Shown piece by piece: positions 21,265 to 35,186 of a stretch of 64,000 nucleotides of DNA (positions within the stretch are counted from its first letter, which is position 1; each line of letters starts with the position of its first letter). The stretch is from Helianthus annuus (Eukaryota; Streptophyta; Magnoliopsida; Asterales; Asteraceae). The translations under genes were made by a program, and so were the position numbers. Where the stretch lies: assembly GCF_002127325.2 (NCBI RefSeq), contig NC_035443.2:148814415-148878414 (forward strand), in the 5' to 3' direction. The notes below the pieces were generated by a model. The model did no database searches, was not told the origin of the DNA, and saw only the letters and a program-made list of their open reading frames with translations.

Positions 21265-24200
21265 ATGTTGAACCCAACCGGTGTCATGAACGGTGTTGTT
21301 ACTGCAGCCGATCTCACTAACGCAACACTGGCTGCAATCCAGACTCAGTCTTTGGCATTTCATCAAGAACTTGACCAAGTTATCGGCACTTCCACCAAAG
21401 TTCCACGTTTCTTGTATGGAGATGACTACTACGAATGGAAATTTCGCTTTGAACAGTACTGCAAGGCAAAAGAGCCTCACGTCTGGAGAAGTATCAAAAA
21501 TGGGCCACATGTGATAATGTATGCAACTGAGGATGATCCTCAAACTCAAATACCAAAGCCCGAAAACGTCTTTACTGATGAGGACAAAAAGATTGTTGCT
21601 GAAGATGAAGCTGCTTCTGCTACTCTGTCAATGGCTCTCGGCCCAGATATCTCGATTGGAGTCAGAAACTGCAAAAGCGCCAAAGAAATCTGGGACACCC
21701 TGGTACATCTGTTTGAAGGAAATGCTGATATGAAAGCAAGTCGTGTCAACATGATGAACCAGCAATTCAGCTCCTTCAACCACATTTACGGAGAAACTAT
21801 TGAAAATCAAATCAGAAGGTTCGTTAAGCTCGTATCTCAAATGGTGAGCGCTGGAATCGATGTCTCAAACATCGCAATGAATCGTCAACTGCTTAACTCG
21901 TTGCCAAAAGGATGGGATGCTGAAGTTTCAATGATCAAGCGTACTAAAGATCTGAATGAGCTGACATTGACTGAGTTGATTGCAACTATTAAGTCCTGTG
22001 AGATCGATAATCAACAAAGAGAAATTAATCACAAGAACTCTCTGATGGCTGCTGGAGTAGCTAGTCCAAACAATGCTGCACTATTGAGTCAGGCTCATCC
22101 AAATCTGGTCTTCAGTCCTGTTCATGGAATAGTGAACCACAACCCGAACATTGTTTTTAGCCCCATTACAGCCCCAAAGCCAAACTACGTGTACGGAATG
22201 ACTGTTCCTCCCACTCAGACACCTACTGTCAATGCTGCAAACATCACTGCCCCGCAATCTCAATCCCAGCCACAACCACAACATGCAAATGCTGCTTTCA
22301 GTCAAAACACTCAGTCAGCCCCTCAGCATACTCAGTCAGCTAATCACATGGCGTTCTTGACCAAACAGAATGAAGAAAAACTTGCTCTTGCAGCATCCAT
22401 GATTAACAGTTTCAACGCTTTCCTGGCAGGAGAACTTATCCCCTCTACTGAACTCACACCAGAAGTAAATCAAGTTGTGGAAGAGGACTTAGATGAGCTG
22501 GATGTAGCATGGAACATGGCAATGTCAGCATTTAAAGCTGATAAGTTTACAAAAAGATACGGACGCCGTCCTATGCATGCCAGTCCAAATTTTCTGAAAA
22601 ACAAGCTGAGGTGCTACAGATGTTATGAACCAGGGCATTTTGCTAGAGATTGCAAGAAAGCTATAACAGGGTATGAAGCTACTCAGGCGGCTGCAGCAAG
22701 GAACAAAGAGATGTCTATGGTTCCCGTTACTCCTGCAGAAACAGGTGCATCAAGCGGACAAAGCAATTCTGGAGCTGGAAAGGCTTTGATTGCTCAAGAA
22801 CAAAATGGTTTCAACTGGGCCGATGTTGTTGCTCAAGTGGAATCTATGAAGCTGTCTGAATCTGTAGCTGTGGAGAAAGTTCATCAATGCTTGATGGCCA
22901 TGACCGAGGAACCAAAGTCACTCGCTGAAACGGTAAACTCCCTTTTATGCACTGAACACTGTAGGAAGAAAGTTGCATTGCTAAGATCTCAAAATTCGGC
23001 TTTAATCACCGAGTATAACACTGTGATGGGAAAATACATCAGTCTTCGAGAGAACAACAAAATTCTCTATGAAAAGATTGATGCTCTTAAGAAGGATATA
23101 GCTCAACTTCACAGAGACGTGAACCAACAGCAATGTTGGGTTCATGACTATAAACACAGGCTCACAGTCAAAACTCTTGAATGTGACTCTGTGAAAGGTG
23201 AGCTAGAGCTCCTCACTGGAAAGTACAAGCAGAATGAATTGAATATCAAAAAGTTTGATACTTCCAGTACCACAGTGCAGAATCTATGCAATGTTCAACT
23301 TGCCTATCAAGAGAACAAGGGAAAGGGTCTAGGGTATAAAAAGGTTCCGCCACCATACAATCATAATTATTCCAGATTGCCAGTAACTGAGCAAGAAATG
23401 GAAAATTATGATACTATGATGTACGAAAAACCTAGTGATTATGTTGACTATGATCCGTCCAAATCAAAAAGAAGTCAATATGCTGACTTCAAGAAACCAA
23501 TGAGTTTTGTAAAAGATGAAAATGTGCAAAACAAACCAACAGATGATAAGTCTGATCAAAAGAATGATACATTAACAAATGCAGAAACCAAAACTGAAAT
23601 TAAAACTGAAACAAAATCGGAATCGAGTAACAGCCTTGCAGAAGAGATAAAGGAAAATTCATCAAATTCTGATTCTGTTAACAAACCTAATTTTTCGAGT
23701 TTATGTGCAGAGTCAGTAGGAACTGAAGAAGAGTCTAAGGAGGATGATGAATCACTTCAAAGTGCTGCTAATAATGTTGTTTCTGATAAAAATGGCATTT
23801 ATGCTTGGAACACTGTTTTTTCTTGGTTTGCTGAGACTTGGGGTGTTCCCACTAAGACTGATGAATTTGGTGCTATTATTTTAGATTATGCTTGTGATGA
23901 TAATGTTATGAATGTAGAGAATGATGAGACTGGAACGTCTGATGTGTCGCCTGAGGAATTTGAAGCATCTGTTTCAATTGACTCAGAAAAACATTCTGAA
24001 ACTTCAGAATGCCGCACCTGTGCATCAAGTACAGTAAATGACACATCAGACATTCCATGCAACAATAATCATTTTGAAGTCACAAATTGTGATAATGAAA
24101 TTCTTGTTGCTGAACAGGGATCATCGGATGATCTTGACAATCAATCAGAGGATTCAGGGATTTCAGATAATGATAAAAATTCTTCTGATTGTGACAGTCA

Positions 24201-24342
24201 ATCAGATTGTTGCAGCAGTGCTAGAGAAGAAAGTCCAGTTGTCTTCGACACAGACTACTCATCATCAGAATTATCGAAATCATCCAATGTCGAGAACTCA
24301 GAAGCTGTTCAAACTAGAGAAGAGACTTCCATAGAGTCCAAC
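21265..24342 (+). pseudogene. gag: Copia-2 Gag, 3' end cut by element B
   Basis: I chose the ATG at 21265 (MLNPTGVMNG). Upstream in-frame codons lie in the leader. The first 250 residues resemble copia Gag (YEWKFRFEQYC, SAKEIWDTLVHLFEG). A CCHC zinc knuckle (CYRCYEPGHFARDC) is at about residues 450-463 (22612-22653). A coiled coil follows at about residues 565-660, then an acidic Ser/Asp/Glu-rich tail of over 250 residues. The frame is open for about 1026 codons to the insertion and ends at a stop inside the gypsy LTR (24355-24357), so the last few residues are not native. The normal continuation resumes at 52379. Gag forms particles and binds element RNA. Confidence 0.85.
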
Positions 24343-27300
24343 ATTTACGTCCAATAATGCATTGACACGTGGCATAAGCTTTAGATATGTGAAAACATAC
24401 TTTAGAGGGACTAAAGTTGACAAACAATGAAACTATGTGGATACAAGGGCCCAAAGTGTCAACAATGGATAAATAGACTCTACAATAACCCTACATGGTG
24501 TTTATAACCCTAAACGGATGAATCATGGATCATACGAAGCGAAAAATATAAGAAAGTGAGGAATTACAAACTACAGGGACTAAAAGTGTCAACATGTTGA
24601 ATTTATACCTCTGAGTGACCTTTTGGCAAACCCGAAGCTTTGTAATGCAAAAATATACTCACTAGATTATGTGGTAAAAATTTCATGAAGTTTCGTTATC
24701 GTATGAGAAAGTTATGCCCAAAACCGTACATGAAGGGTTAAAAGCGTCAACGTCGAATTTCGTGACTTTTCGGGTGAGCGCAAAGAAAACCGAGGACTTT
24801 ACCATGTTTGTAAATGTCCCAAGGTCCCTAAAAATCAAGTTTGAGGGTCTAAGGGTCAAGATAAATGGCCAAAACCTCGTAACCAAAGATCAGGGACCAA
24901 ATCACAAATTTTAAACAAGTTTTGTGGGTCTGCAGCCCCCAGGCGGCCCGCCTGGGCACCTTTAAGCGGGCCGCGACCCACGCCCAGCTCCAGAATTCGC
25001 GAACAGCAGCCAGTTGGGTCCGTTTTGCGAGTTGTTTCCAGCTGTTATCACCTCCCAAGCCCACCAATCGACTTTCATGCATGCAAGGACACTTGTGACC
25101 TTCTTACAACTCCTGTAACACCTTAAAATCAGATCAAAACCTGCATAAAAGGCACAAAGAGTAGTAACCACGAACACTTACATCTTTAAAAATTCACAAG
25201 CAACTCCTGGAGCTTTTCTGGACATCAAGGCACCTTCATAGAGATCTCTAAGCTTCATTAGGACTCTTGTAAGTATTCATACCCTTCTCTAATTCGTTCT
25301 AGCTTAGATTATTAGCCGAAAGTCAATCCGTCGTAACTCTAGTTTGACTTTTTGATTAAACGAAAATGGCTCAGTCATTTCTCAAATTGAAGGTACCTAC
25401 AAGTTGGTATTTATGTGGGAAACAAACCCTCAAAAGGGTATTTTCTGATTCCCACTCTAAGCATGATTATTGTCGAGTCAAAGTTGTACTTAAAAAGTCA
25501 ACAGAACATGTTTTGGCAAAATCTAGCATAAATAGCAATGTAGGTCACATGCAACCTGTTTGATCATCAAAATAACTTTGTAATTAATATAAGAACTTGT
25601 TTCATCATGATCAACTCGACAATTTTTAGTATAAACCCGGATTGCAACCGAAAGTCTTATAAAATGACTTTTTCTTTGACTCTCGATTTGGATCCGTGCA
25701 TGCATGTTTGAGATCTGCCTTAGAGCTTATTTTGGACCATTTTTATATATGTGCAACTCTCTGAGATTTTAAGACTTGGTTCAACACTTGTCCGATTCAT
25801 ATGCATGTTACCGGTTTATGCTTAAATATGACTATTTTGCCCTTTTTGCTATAAAACGTGATTTTTGGAAAAATGAAAGAGTAGAAACCCTTGTTACTGA
25901 TTTATAAACTTGCACCGAAAATTCGACATCAGTTGGAGGTCCAGATTTAGAGTTATGCTCGATATCGTAATTTGAAAGCTTTATGTTAAGTAAACGGCGT
26001 AATTAGCGTATAACCTATTTAAGCCCACTTTTTGATATAAAACTTTTTACCCACAGATGTTATATAATATTTTGGAATTTTTGAAGATTTTTATTTAATT
26101 TTTGGCTGATCGTATCATAGGTCTCTAAGTTTAATTCGGTAGATACCGAATTTACCCTTTTAAGCCATAAAATGAGTTTTATAAATCTTTTTGACCCCAA
26201 ACCTTTTTCTACTGATTTTATTTGTTGAATAAATTATTTTGGGCATTCTGGAAATATAAAAATATCAGCTTTCCTTTGAAAACCCGGAAACGGCTCTAAA
26301 TCGCCTTTTTAAGCGTTTTTAACGCATAGTATGTACTATAACCATATTAAGCGTATAAGGGTTATACCTACTGATGTTTTTAACATATTTTTATAAAATA
26401 ACAGTAAGTATAAGTTTTTGAACGCAGGTTTCCAGTTTTGACCGTTTAAGCCCTTGTGAAATTACCGAAATACCCCTAAGGTGCATAGTTTGGTTTTAAA
26501 TGATAAGTTTTGTATATGGGTCATACCCTACTGTTATAACATTTCAAATTAATTGTATTTACTGTATAAATCAGACATGTAACTCAGATTACAAATTTAA
26601 TTCTTTTATAATCTTTTAAATGAACAAAATGCCCTTATGAGGCGTAAATTGAGTTTAATTCCGTATGGGGCAAAATAGAAGCTATCTTACTGATATTATA
26701 ACATATTTGAAGCATATTATCTCAGGAAACTTGCATATGACTCTTGTGGCTACCGTAACGCTCTTTTCGCGTTTGGTTCGGTTTATGTAACTAGTTTGCA
26801 TAAATTGACCAAAACGGGTTAAACATTATCATTTTTGTCTCAAAATCCAGAATGTATTTAGCATACCCATATTATACAAGTATCCAAACTTGTCGGGTCT
26901 GAATCACGTTCTATCCGGTCTTCGCTTAATCGTGCGCTTGAACCGTATCGTCCTTAAAACTAACCGGTCTAAGCTTAGGCTTAAATAAAGACCCGTTAGG
27001 AATCTAATAGGTTATTATAAACCTTTGTTCCAGAATAGAAGAACCAGTAAAAGCTACCTTCACTTGCTAGTTGTGATTTATACTTACCAAGGTAAATACT
27101 TTTAACTTATTTTCCCTATACGGGCTTGGGGTACGGTATATAATATACCGCTTGGTCCGGCATTGAATTCTTTAATCGAATAGAGGTTAAATTTATTGAG
27201 ATGCCTTGTTTTGAATGTGTTTTGTTGCTTAAAGCCTTTGGGGGGTTAATGACCATGTCCCGGATATCCTTGGCATCATCTTACGAGATGGCCACCACCT

Positions 27301-27857
27301 GAGCACGGGGTGTAGGCGTACACCCGTCAGTGTATAACTCTATATTGTGGTGTGTCTATTAATCTTTAACCCGGTCTACGGATCGGGCTACTGAACGCAT
27401 AAGTAACATGTAAATCCCTTACAAGATTATATCGCATAATTATCCCAAGTTATAAAAAATATTTTATGCCATGTGCATTTAAATCAATTTTCAATCATTT
27501 TCAAAATGAGTCAGTTAAATTGTATTTACCAGTGTAAACTGACGTATTTTCCAAAAAGGTTAAGTGCAGGTACTACACGTAATAGGCTGGCTGTCTTCTA
27601 GAGCGTCCACAATAAATCTCGCAAGCTTGGATGACAATAAATCTGTTGAACAATATCTTATTTTATTTTGATCCGCCTGTGGATCCGTTTCAACGACTAG
27701 TGATATTTAATATTACATTCTATTAAAGTTGAAATGAATCTATCTTTGCTTCCGCTGTGCATTTATATATTGTGTTGTTTGTCTATGATGATGCCAACTA
27801 CGTCACTATACTCCCCACCGGGCCCACCGGTGACACGTGGAAATTAGGGGTGTGACA
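24343..27857 (+). repeat. 5' LTR of element B (about 3.5 kb, start lost)
   Basis: It matches 48869-52378 throughout. The terminal 15 bases present in the 3' LTR (48854-48868) are absent here. It ends TGTGACA at 27857. It contains CGGCCCGC motifs at 24944-24974 and a weak TATA-like ATAAAAGG near 25145. Short open frames inside it (for example 24714-24914) also occur in the 3' LTR and do not look like genes. A sharp phrase near 27240-27350 (cccggatatcc, chggggtgtaggcgtacacc-like) is shared in reverse with element C's LTR, showing family relationship. Confidence 0.93.
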
Positions 27858-27859
27858 GG

Positions 27860-27873
27860 TTGGTATCAGAGCC
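27860..27873 (+). promoter_or_regulatory. Primer-binding site of element B
   Basis: TTGGTATCAGAGCC begins two bases after the LTR end, complementary to initiator tRNA-Met. Confidence 0.92.
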
Positions 27874-28053
27874 AACGCTGAGTGAATTAAACACTAGCCT
27901 TCTGTGTTTAATCTCAGTTACACAATTGCACATTCCTCGATTCGCGAGTCTAGACAAAGAACTTAGGAAATATTCAAAAATTTATTTTTATTTTCTAACC
28001 TTGTCTTATATATTTTGTTGTGCCACTTGTTTAATTTTTGACAGGTTTACAAA

Positions 28054-29333
28054 ATGCCGCCACGTGTAAGAGGAAGAGGAAGGGGACAAGGAGCATACGC
28101 AACCTCACACGACCATGAGGCCGGGCCTTCGCATAGGCGAACCCCTTCAGGATCCCATAACGCAGATGCCCGAAACCTTTGGAGATCTTTCGCTGAACCT
28201 GCCAGGCACTCAGCTTCACTGAGTACCTCACCTTCCATCCCACACTCCTTTGGGCCTCATTCAGAAAATGAGCTCCACAACTCCCATCAATCCTACATTC
28301 CTCTCCAAAACCACCAATCACCTTTTGATTACCCAGCACCTATCTTTCAGGGCCTGTACAACCCTGATGATTTCTTGGGAGAACCAATGGGTTATAACCC
28401 ACTTGGACCTAAAGACCACTTTTCGGGTGGCAACGAGATGGATATCGATGAGGATACCGATCCTTCCATGCCACCGTCCGGAACACCGAACCACCCCATC
28501 GAGATTTCAGATGGGTCACCGTTTGTGGGATCACCTTACAATGGTCCCGACAGTTATGAGGAGAGATTCAAGCAGCATGACTGGGTGTTTACCCCTAGTT
28601 ACCATAACTCTCCCCTGCACCATTCGCATCACAGCTCTCCCTTGCACTCCCAGCGGCAGCTTCAGCAGCAGCAGAATCCCTCTGAGGATTCCTGGCGTAA
28701 CGTGGTCACTCCACCGCCGCCACCACCTCCGGTTCTGCCTCCCCCGCCTCCAAGGCGAAGAGGAAGGAACGCACGGATGTCTACACGAGGGGGAATACGC
28801 ATCGGCACCCCTCCACATTCTGGTAGCAGCCGATACTCGACACTTCACGAAGAACCAGAGATGGGAGAATCTTCACATCCCGTCTCAGAAGTGACTTCTG
28901 CGCCAATCGCGCCACCACCACCACAGATTTTGGAGACCCAATCCCTGCTTTCACTAGCGCGGCAGCGTTCAATCCCTTCGAGCAGATATACCCACCAGGT
29001 TATGACTATACAGGGGATCCCTACTGGATAGCTTCAAACTACAACTCTCTCAATCCGAAAGGTCCTTTTGGAGGTCCCTGGGCTACGGGACAATCGACTT
29101 TTGGATACCCATCACATGGATATCAGCAGCCGCAGCCTCCTCAACCACCGCAATATCCACCACCGCCGCAGGCACCGATGATGTCGCCACCTCAAGTTCA
29201 AGAAATCCTTCAAGGGATAGATAATGTGCGACGAGAGATGCGGCATGAATTGCGGGAAGAACGCCGGCATAACCGTGGGATGTTTAAGAAGATGGTGGAT
29301 TTGATCAAGGGAAAAAGCAAGAAGGATTATTAA
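28054..29333 (+). pseudogene. Element B upstream frame (ORF1), one frameshift
   Basis: The ATG at 28054 opens MPPRVRGRGRGQGAYATS, closely related to the 403-aa frame of element C. The protein is rich in Pro, Ser and His, with an Arg-Gly start, an acidic motif (EMDIDEDTDP) and a polyproline run. The frame changes near 28905-28932, within CCA repeats, and the second frame continues with homologous sequence to a TAA at 29331-29333. It ends in a charged helix (VRREMRHELREERRHNRG). Loss of one base is the likely cause. The function is unknown. It is separated from gag by 0.9 kb of non-coding DNA, so splicing, re-initiation or an independent product are all open. Confidence 0.75.
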
Positions 29334-30240
29334 ATCCTTTGTTTGTTAGCTTATTTAATCATGTCCCTGCGAGGACATTTATTTCAGTACTCTGCCCCTG
29401 CGTGGGCATATTTTTCCTTTCTGTACTCTGCCCCTGCGAGGGCATATTTTTGTGTTCTACCCCTGCGTGGGTATGTTTGTTTCTGTTTGACCCCTGCGTG
29501 GGTTTGTTTGTTAGTTTAGCTCCTGCGTGGGCATGTGATTTGTGTAAAAGTCCCGTTTAGGGCAAACTTGTACTAGTCAATTTTATTTGAAATGGTTAAT
29601 TTAAGTTTTTCATTTTATCTATATGCATGAATATAATATACAAATAAATGAAAAATATCAATTATTATTTTAATTTACCATTTTAATATGAATCTTAAAA
29701 AGGTAAAACCTAGCTTGAATGTCATATTAAAAGACCTGGCCAATATGGTAGAACCTGTTTAAAAAGATTCAAATCTCTGTTAACATCTGTAAACATGTTA
29801 ACATTCTTGGCTAGCGTGATTCGCAAAATCACACATGCCACCCTTTTTAATAAATTATCTAAAAATTATATTTGTATTCTATACATATCTGATTGTGACT
29901 TGATGCCTACGGGTTATAACTAATGTCATATAAAACAAAAAGGCAGCCGTGGTTTATAGACTCCCTGCCAAGCAAAGGATTTATTTGTTTTAATTATACA
30001 ATTTTAATCCTTTAAAATCTAAATTCAAAATTTAGGAATTTGCCCAAGTGACTAGGCCTATTGTGCCAGTATATATATTTCATTCTATGGTAAAGTTGCT
30101 AATAAAAAGTCCTGAATGAAATTAATTAAATTAACTAATATGACTCATATTTACCATGGTTAATAAATCGTCAAGAACGATAATACTGTTAGGTTTCTAA
30201 ATAGACCTTGTCCTTACTTTTATGTAGCTCCTAAAGCTAC
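29334..30240 (+). other. Element B spacer between ORF1 and gag, with short repeats
   Basis: It is non-coding. At 29360-29550 there are about six degenerate copies of a CCCCTGCGTGGGCAT-like phrase at roughly 30-38-bp steps. Related phrases (GTCCACGCAGGGAC on the plus strand) occur in the same position in element C (40840-40950). The rest (29570-30240) is A/T-rich with no structure I can name. Confidence 0.7.
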
Positions 30241-31789
30241 ATGGCTAAGTCTGAAGAAATAAACAGTCACTCAGAGAAAACCCCAGATAACACTAAGATA
30301 CATGTAACTGGTGTGGAGCTACAAGCATTAGTGGAAAATGCTGTTGCCAAGGCCATTGAAAGGCAATTCAGGGAATCAAGCGGGACCCGAAGTAGGACCC
30401 GAACCGCGCCACATTCCAAATCCAAAGATCATTCAGAGGCTCATAGCAAACCGCCCTCTAAGAAAGATGTATCTAAGAAAGATGAGCTAAAGAAGAATGA
30501 TGAGGATAATCACTCCTCTAACCACAACAGTATCCCGATAAAGGAGATCAAGCAGAAACATGAATCGCATAGTAAGTCATGTACGTACAAATATTTCGTT
30601 TCATGCAAACCCCGGGACTTTACTGGGGAGAAGGGAGCGGTCGACTGCATGACCTGGTTAGACGAAATGGATACAGTTGTAGATATCAGCGGGTGTGTTG
30701 ATCGGGATGTAGTGAAGTACGTATCCCAATCATTCAAAGGGGACGCACTGGCGTGGTGGAAATCTCTCTTACAAGCTGCCGGAAAGGCCACACTTTACAG
30801 TATGTCATGGGATCAGTTCGTAGCCCTTATTAAAGAAAATTTTTGCCCACAACATGAAGTTGAAAGGATCGAATCAAACTTCGTATCCTTGGTGATGAAG
30901 AATCTAGACTGCCAGGCATACCTCACCACTTTTAATACTCTATCTCGATTGGTTCCATACTTGGTAACCCCAGAGCCGAAAAGGATTGCCCGTTTCATTG
31001 GGGGTTTGGCACCTGAGATTAAGGCAAGTGTTAAGGCATCGAGGCCTACAACGTTCAGATCAGTAACTGATCTATCTCTCTCTCTCACCCAGGACGTAGT
31101 CAGGTTGAGAGCACTTAAGAACTCGGAAGAGAATAAGAGGAAGCGTGAGGACGATACCTCACGGAGATCGGAGAAGAGACACCGAGGGAATAACGACCAC
31201 AGGAAAGGGTCAGGATTTAAGAGAGATTGGCAACAATCAGGGGATAAGCCCAAATGCAAAACCTGTAAGAAAAACCATTTTGGGAAGTGTCGCTTAGAGT
31301 CGAAATCGCAGTCCCACACGAGACCCTGTGGAATCTGCAAATCTACGGATCATACGACTTTGAAGTGTAAGGGTCTGAAGGATGCAACATGTTACGGTTG
31401 CAACGAGAAAGGGCACATTAAGTCTAATTGCCCAAAGAACGCTAAGAAAGCCGATGATGGAAAGAAGACCAATGCAAGAGTCTTCAAGATGGACGCTAAG
31501 GAAGCAGTTCAAGATGACAACGTGATTACAGGTACTTTTCTCGTAAATGATGTTTTTGCCAGAGTATTGTTTGACTCTGGAGCAGATAAGTCTTTTGTAG
31601 ATAATAAGTTCTGTGAATTGTTAAAATTGCCTGTAAAAGCCTTAAGTGTGAAGTATGAGGTGGAATTAGCTGATGGAACCATAGAAACCGCCTCAACTGT
31701 TTTAGATGGATGTGTTATATCCATTAGGAATCATTCTTTCCCATTATCCTTGCTTCCCTTTAAGCTAGCCGGTTTTGATATAGTGATAG
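30241..31789 (+). pseudogene. gag-pol: Element B Gag and protease start (split by C)
   Basis: The ATG at 30241 opens MAKSEEINSHSEK. A Lys/Ser-rich N-terminus is followed by the retrotransposon Gag core at about residues 117-280 ([36 protein letters not shown]). Cys/His-rich stretches (CKTCKKNHFGKC, CGICKSTDHTTLKC) precede a canonical CCHC knuckle [14 protein letters not shown] at about residue 384. Protease DSGA is at about residue 445 (31573). The reading runs into element C at 31790. It resumes in frame at 45773 when C and one TSD copy are discounted, so this half was intact when C inserted. Confidence 0.9.
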
Positions 31790-34700
31790 TGTCACACCCC
31801 GATTTCCACGTGTCTCACCGGTGGGCCCGGTGGGGGATTACCGTGACGATGTTGGCAACAATATAGTCAAACCACACAATTATATAATGCACAGCGGAAG
31901 CATAAGATAAATATATAAATTTCAACCTCTGATTGCAATATCAAAATGTATTACAGAAGTTGAATATCCGCAGTGGATCGTAAATACAGAAAAAGTATTG
32001 TTCCATCAGATACTGCAATCAAGCTTGCGAGGCTTATCCCGACGCTAGGGAGCTAATACCAGCCAATTACGTTTAGGTACCTGCACTTAATCTTTTTGGG
32101 GAAAATACGTCAGTTTACACTGGTAAATACATTCAACTGACACATTTGAAAATGTTTATTAAAATTGATTTGAATGCACAAGGCACAAACTCTTCTTAAC
32201 TTGGGAAAATTCATAATGATCTTGTGAACGTTTTACATGTTCTTTTATGCGTTCAGTAGCCCGGGTCGTGCCGGGTTAAAGATTTATAGACACACCACGT
32301 TTGCGTAAAACCGTAGTACAGAAACCAACGGCTACGTCTTTTAGTTCTAATGTCGACACTTTATACCGGGTGTACGCCTACACCGGGATGTCGATGGTCG
32401 TGGCCATTTCGTAAAATGATGCCGAGGATATCCGGGACAACGGTCATTAAACCCCCCAAAGGCTTATAAGCAACAAAACTGTTTAAATGAGCCAATCATA
32501 TTTAATCAATTAACCACCTAAGCGATGGAAGTATATAATGCTCAATCAAGCGGTATTAGTATACCGTAACCCAAGCCCATATAGGGGAAATAAGTCAAAA
32601 GTATTTACCTTTGCAAGTATTAATCCTTAATTTAGATCAAGTCACCGATAGCTTTTACTGGGGCTCCTAATCTGGAACGAAGGTTTTAATTAACCTCTTA
32701 GAATCCTAACGGTCCTTATATTAGCCGTAGCTTAAACCGGTTGATTCCGATATATATAGATATGGTTAATTCGCACGGAAAGGCGAAAACCGTGAATGGA
32801 GTATGATTTGGACCCAACAAGTTCTGTGACTTGTTTTATATGGGTTTATAGTTCATACTCTGGATTTAGGGGTTCAAATAGTATAATTTGACCCATATCG
32901 GCTATTGCACGAAAACTAGTTCCGTGGGCCGTACCGTGTGCGCAAATAGGCGAAACGGTTAACCATAAGTGTCCTACGCTTATTTCCTAAGTCAATATGC
33001 CTTAAAAGTATTTTGGTATCAGTAGGATACCTTCCGTAATGCCCGTAACGAGTTTAAGTTTATATTATGCCCCATAGGGGCTTTTCGGTCATTTTAAAGA
33101 CTTTAAAAGGAATTTTCGAGTTCTACAGGAAATCTGAGTTTCCCGAACAGCTTATAAAGCTTAAAATACTTTATTTATTATTTAAAACCAGTAGCAACTG
33201 GAATCGGGTCAAAAGACCTTGTAGAACTCCTGTTTTGGCCAAAAAGGGCATATTCGGTATTAACCGAACCGTAGCCATAACCGCAGGTTATGAGCAAGGT
33301 AAAAATTATTAAAAATCTTTAAAATTCCCAAAATATTATTTTACCACAGTGGGTAAAAGTTCTGGTGACGAAAACTTGGGTTAGATGGGCGTTATGCTAA
33401 TTGCGCCGTTAAATACAAAACTTTCTTAAAAGTGCGCCTTTTAGCATAACTCTCATTCTAGACCTCGGATTGACGTGAAACTTTAGGGACATGCTTATAA
33501 TTTAACAAGCAACGTTTTGGTCCGTTCACGTGTCCGAAATACTCGTTTTAATTTTAAAAGGCCGTTACGGTCAACTTTTAGGCGAATGACGGAAATACGT
33601 AAAAGACTCGGGTAACTCATGAACCGACCACAGAGGCTTATACCAACATGTGACCTGGTCCTAAGAGAGTCCTAAGGTATATTCATACCTCACTAAAACG
33701 GGTCAGAACTGAAGTCAAAGCAAAAGTCAAACTTTTGCGACATTCGGCTCCGAACCGGTTCTATACAGTAAATGATCGATTCAAACGAGCGCAAACAGGT
33801 TTATATACTTATCATCAAGTTTTATGATTGTCAAAACAGGTTCCATAACATATACATTACAGATTATGCTTAAATCGCTAAAATGGCTTTCTGTTGACTT
33901 TTTAACCGCACGTTTGACTCGATAATTGACATAGTTAGAGTGGTGATCAGGGGGAACCCTTTTAGAGGTTTACTACCCACATAAATACCAACTCAAAACT
34001 ACTTTTGGTTTGTCATAAGACTGAACCATCACTGAGTTATTTTAAAGTCAAACCGTACTTACGACGGTTTGGTTTTTAGCTAAATACTAAGCATGAACTG
34101 AAGTATGAATGATCAAGGCAACTTACAGAAGTTAAGACTTGAATATGGAGCAGAGAAGAACACTTGGGAGCACTTAGAATGATCAGATGGAAGTTGTTTG
34201 AGTTGTGTGAATGATATGAGCTTAAGGTGGCTATTTATAGCCAATGCCAAGCATCTTTGATCATTCCAACTCTTACAATCAGACCAGAGGTGATGGTAGG
34301 TGTCCCCTAAGTGTTATGGGTCGAGCATAGGGTGCCCATGCCCCATAATTATGTGCATGATCGTTCACAAGCTCCAAAAGTCAAGAAAACATCAATATTC
34401 TGCATCTGGGCACTTTACGCGGCCCGCATGGACATTTCATGCAATCTTTACGCGGGTCGCCTAAAGTTTAAATAACAGACGCGAAATAGAGGAGGCTCGC
34501 GGCCCGCCTCAACTAATGCTTAAACTTCACGCGGGTCGCCTAAGGTTAAGATTTCAGGATTTTTAAATCTTTTTGTAATTATTACAGAATCTGGCCATTA
34601 ATAACGAAATCTTTCGTAATGATTCGCCTGACCTTTCGGTTTTGAAGGGGTAACTTTGCGGTTTGGCCCTCGGTTATTTACCGATAGGGGCCTCGTGTTA

Positions 34701-35186
34701 TTTACCCGCATTATAAAGTCCCCGGTTTATTTATTAATTATATTGGAATGCCTTAGCTTTCACTGTTGACGCTTTTAACCCTTCTTCTACGAATTTGATC
34801 GTAACTTTCTCGTTTCATATCGAAACTTCGCGAAATTCATATATATTATTTTAGTGAGGGTATAATACCGTTACAAAGTCTTTGGAACGTTAAAGGGTCA
34901 CTCAGAGGTATTATTAAACATGTTGACACAGTTAACCCCTGTAGTTTGTAATCTCTCACTTTCTTCCGCGTTTTGTTTTTGTACGATCTATAATTTATTC
35001 GTTTGAAGGTTTAAGCATTATTTAGGGATACTATACAGTATATTTACCCTTGTTGACATTTATAACCCTCGAATTTATATACTTTCAGGGTTTGTCAAAA
35101 TTAGTCCTTTATTTATTATAGATGCCACGTGTAAACAAATGACACGTGTTAACACATCATTGGACACAAAAATTCGAGGTGTTACA
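31790..35186 (-). repeat. 3' LTR of element C (3397 bp)
   Basis: The plus strand starts TGTCACACCCCGATTTCC and ends CGAGGTGTTACA. It is identical to 42371-45767 except for four substitutions. A short open frame at 33067-33312 occurs in both LTRs and in neither looks like a gene. Confidence 0.97.

Noticed and set aside
24334..24357. Last codons of the Copia-2 gag open frame
   Set aside because: Most of these bases belong to element B's LTR. The stop is a by-product of insertion.
24714..24914. 66-aa open frame, repeated at 49240-49440
   Set aside because: Same situation in the two LTRs of element B. No start context or domain.
28531..28848. 105-aa Arg-rich frame antisense to element B ORF1
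   Set aside because: Shadow of a Pro/Ser-rich coding strand. No independent support.
33067..33312. 81-aa open frame, found again at 43648-43893
   Set aside because: It lies inside both LTRs of element C, so its duplication is due to the LTRs. Composition and position give no sign of coding function.
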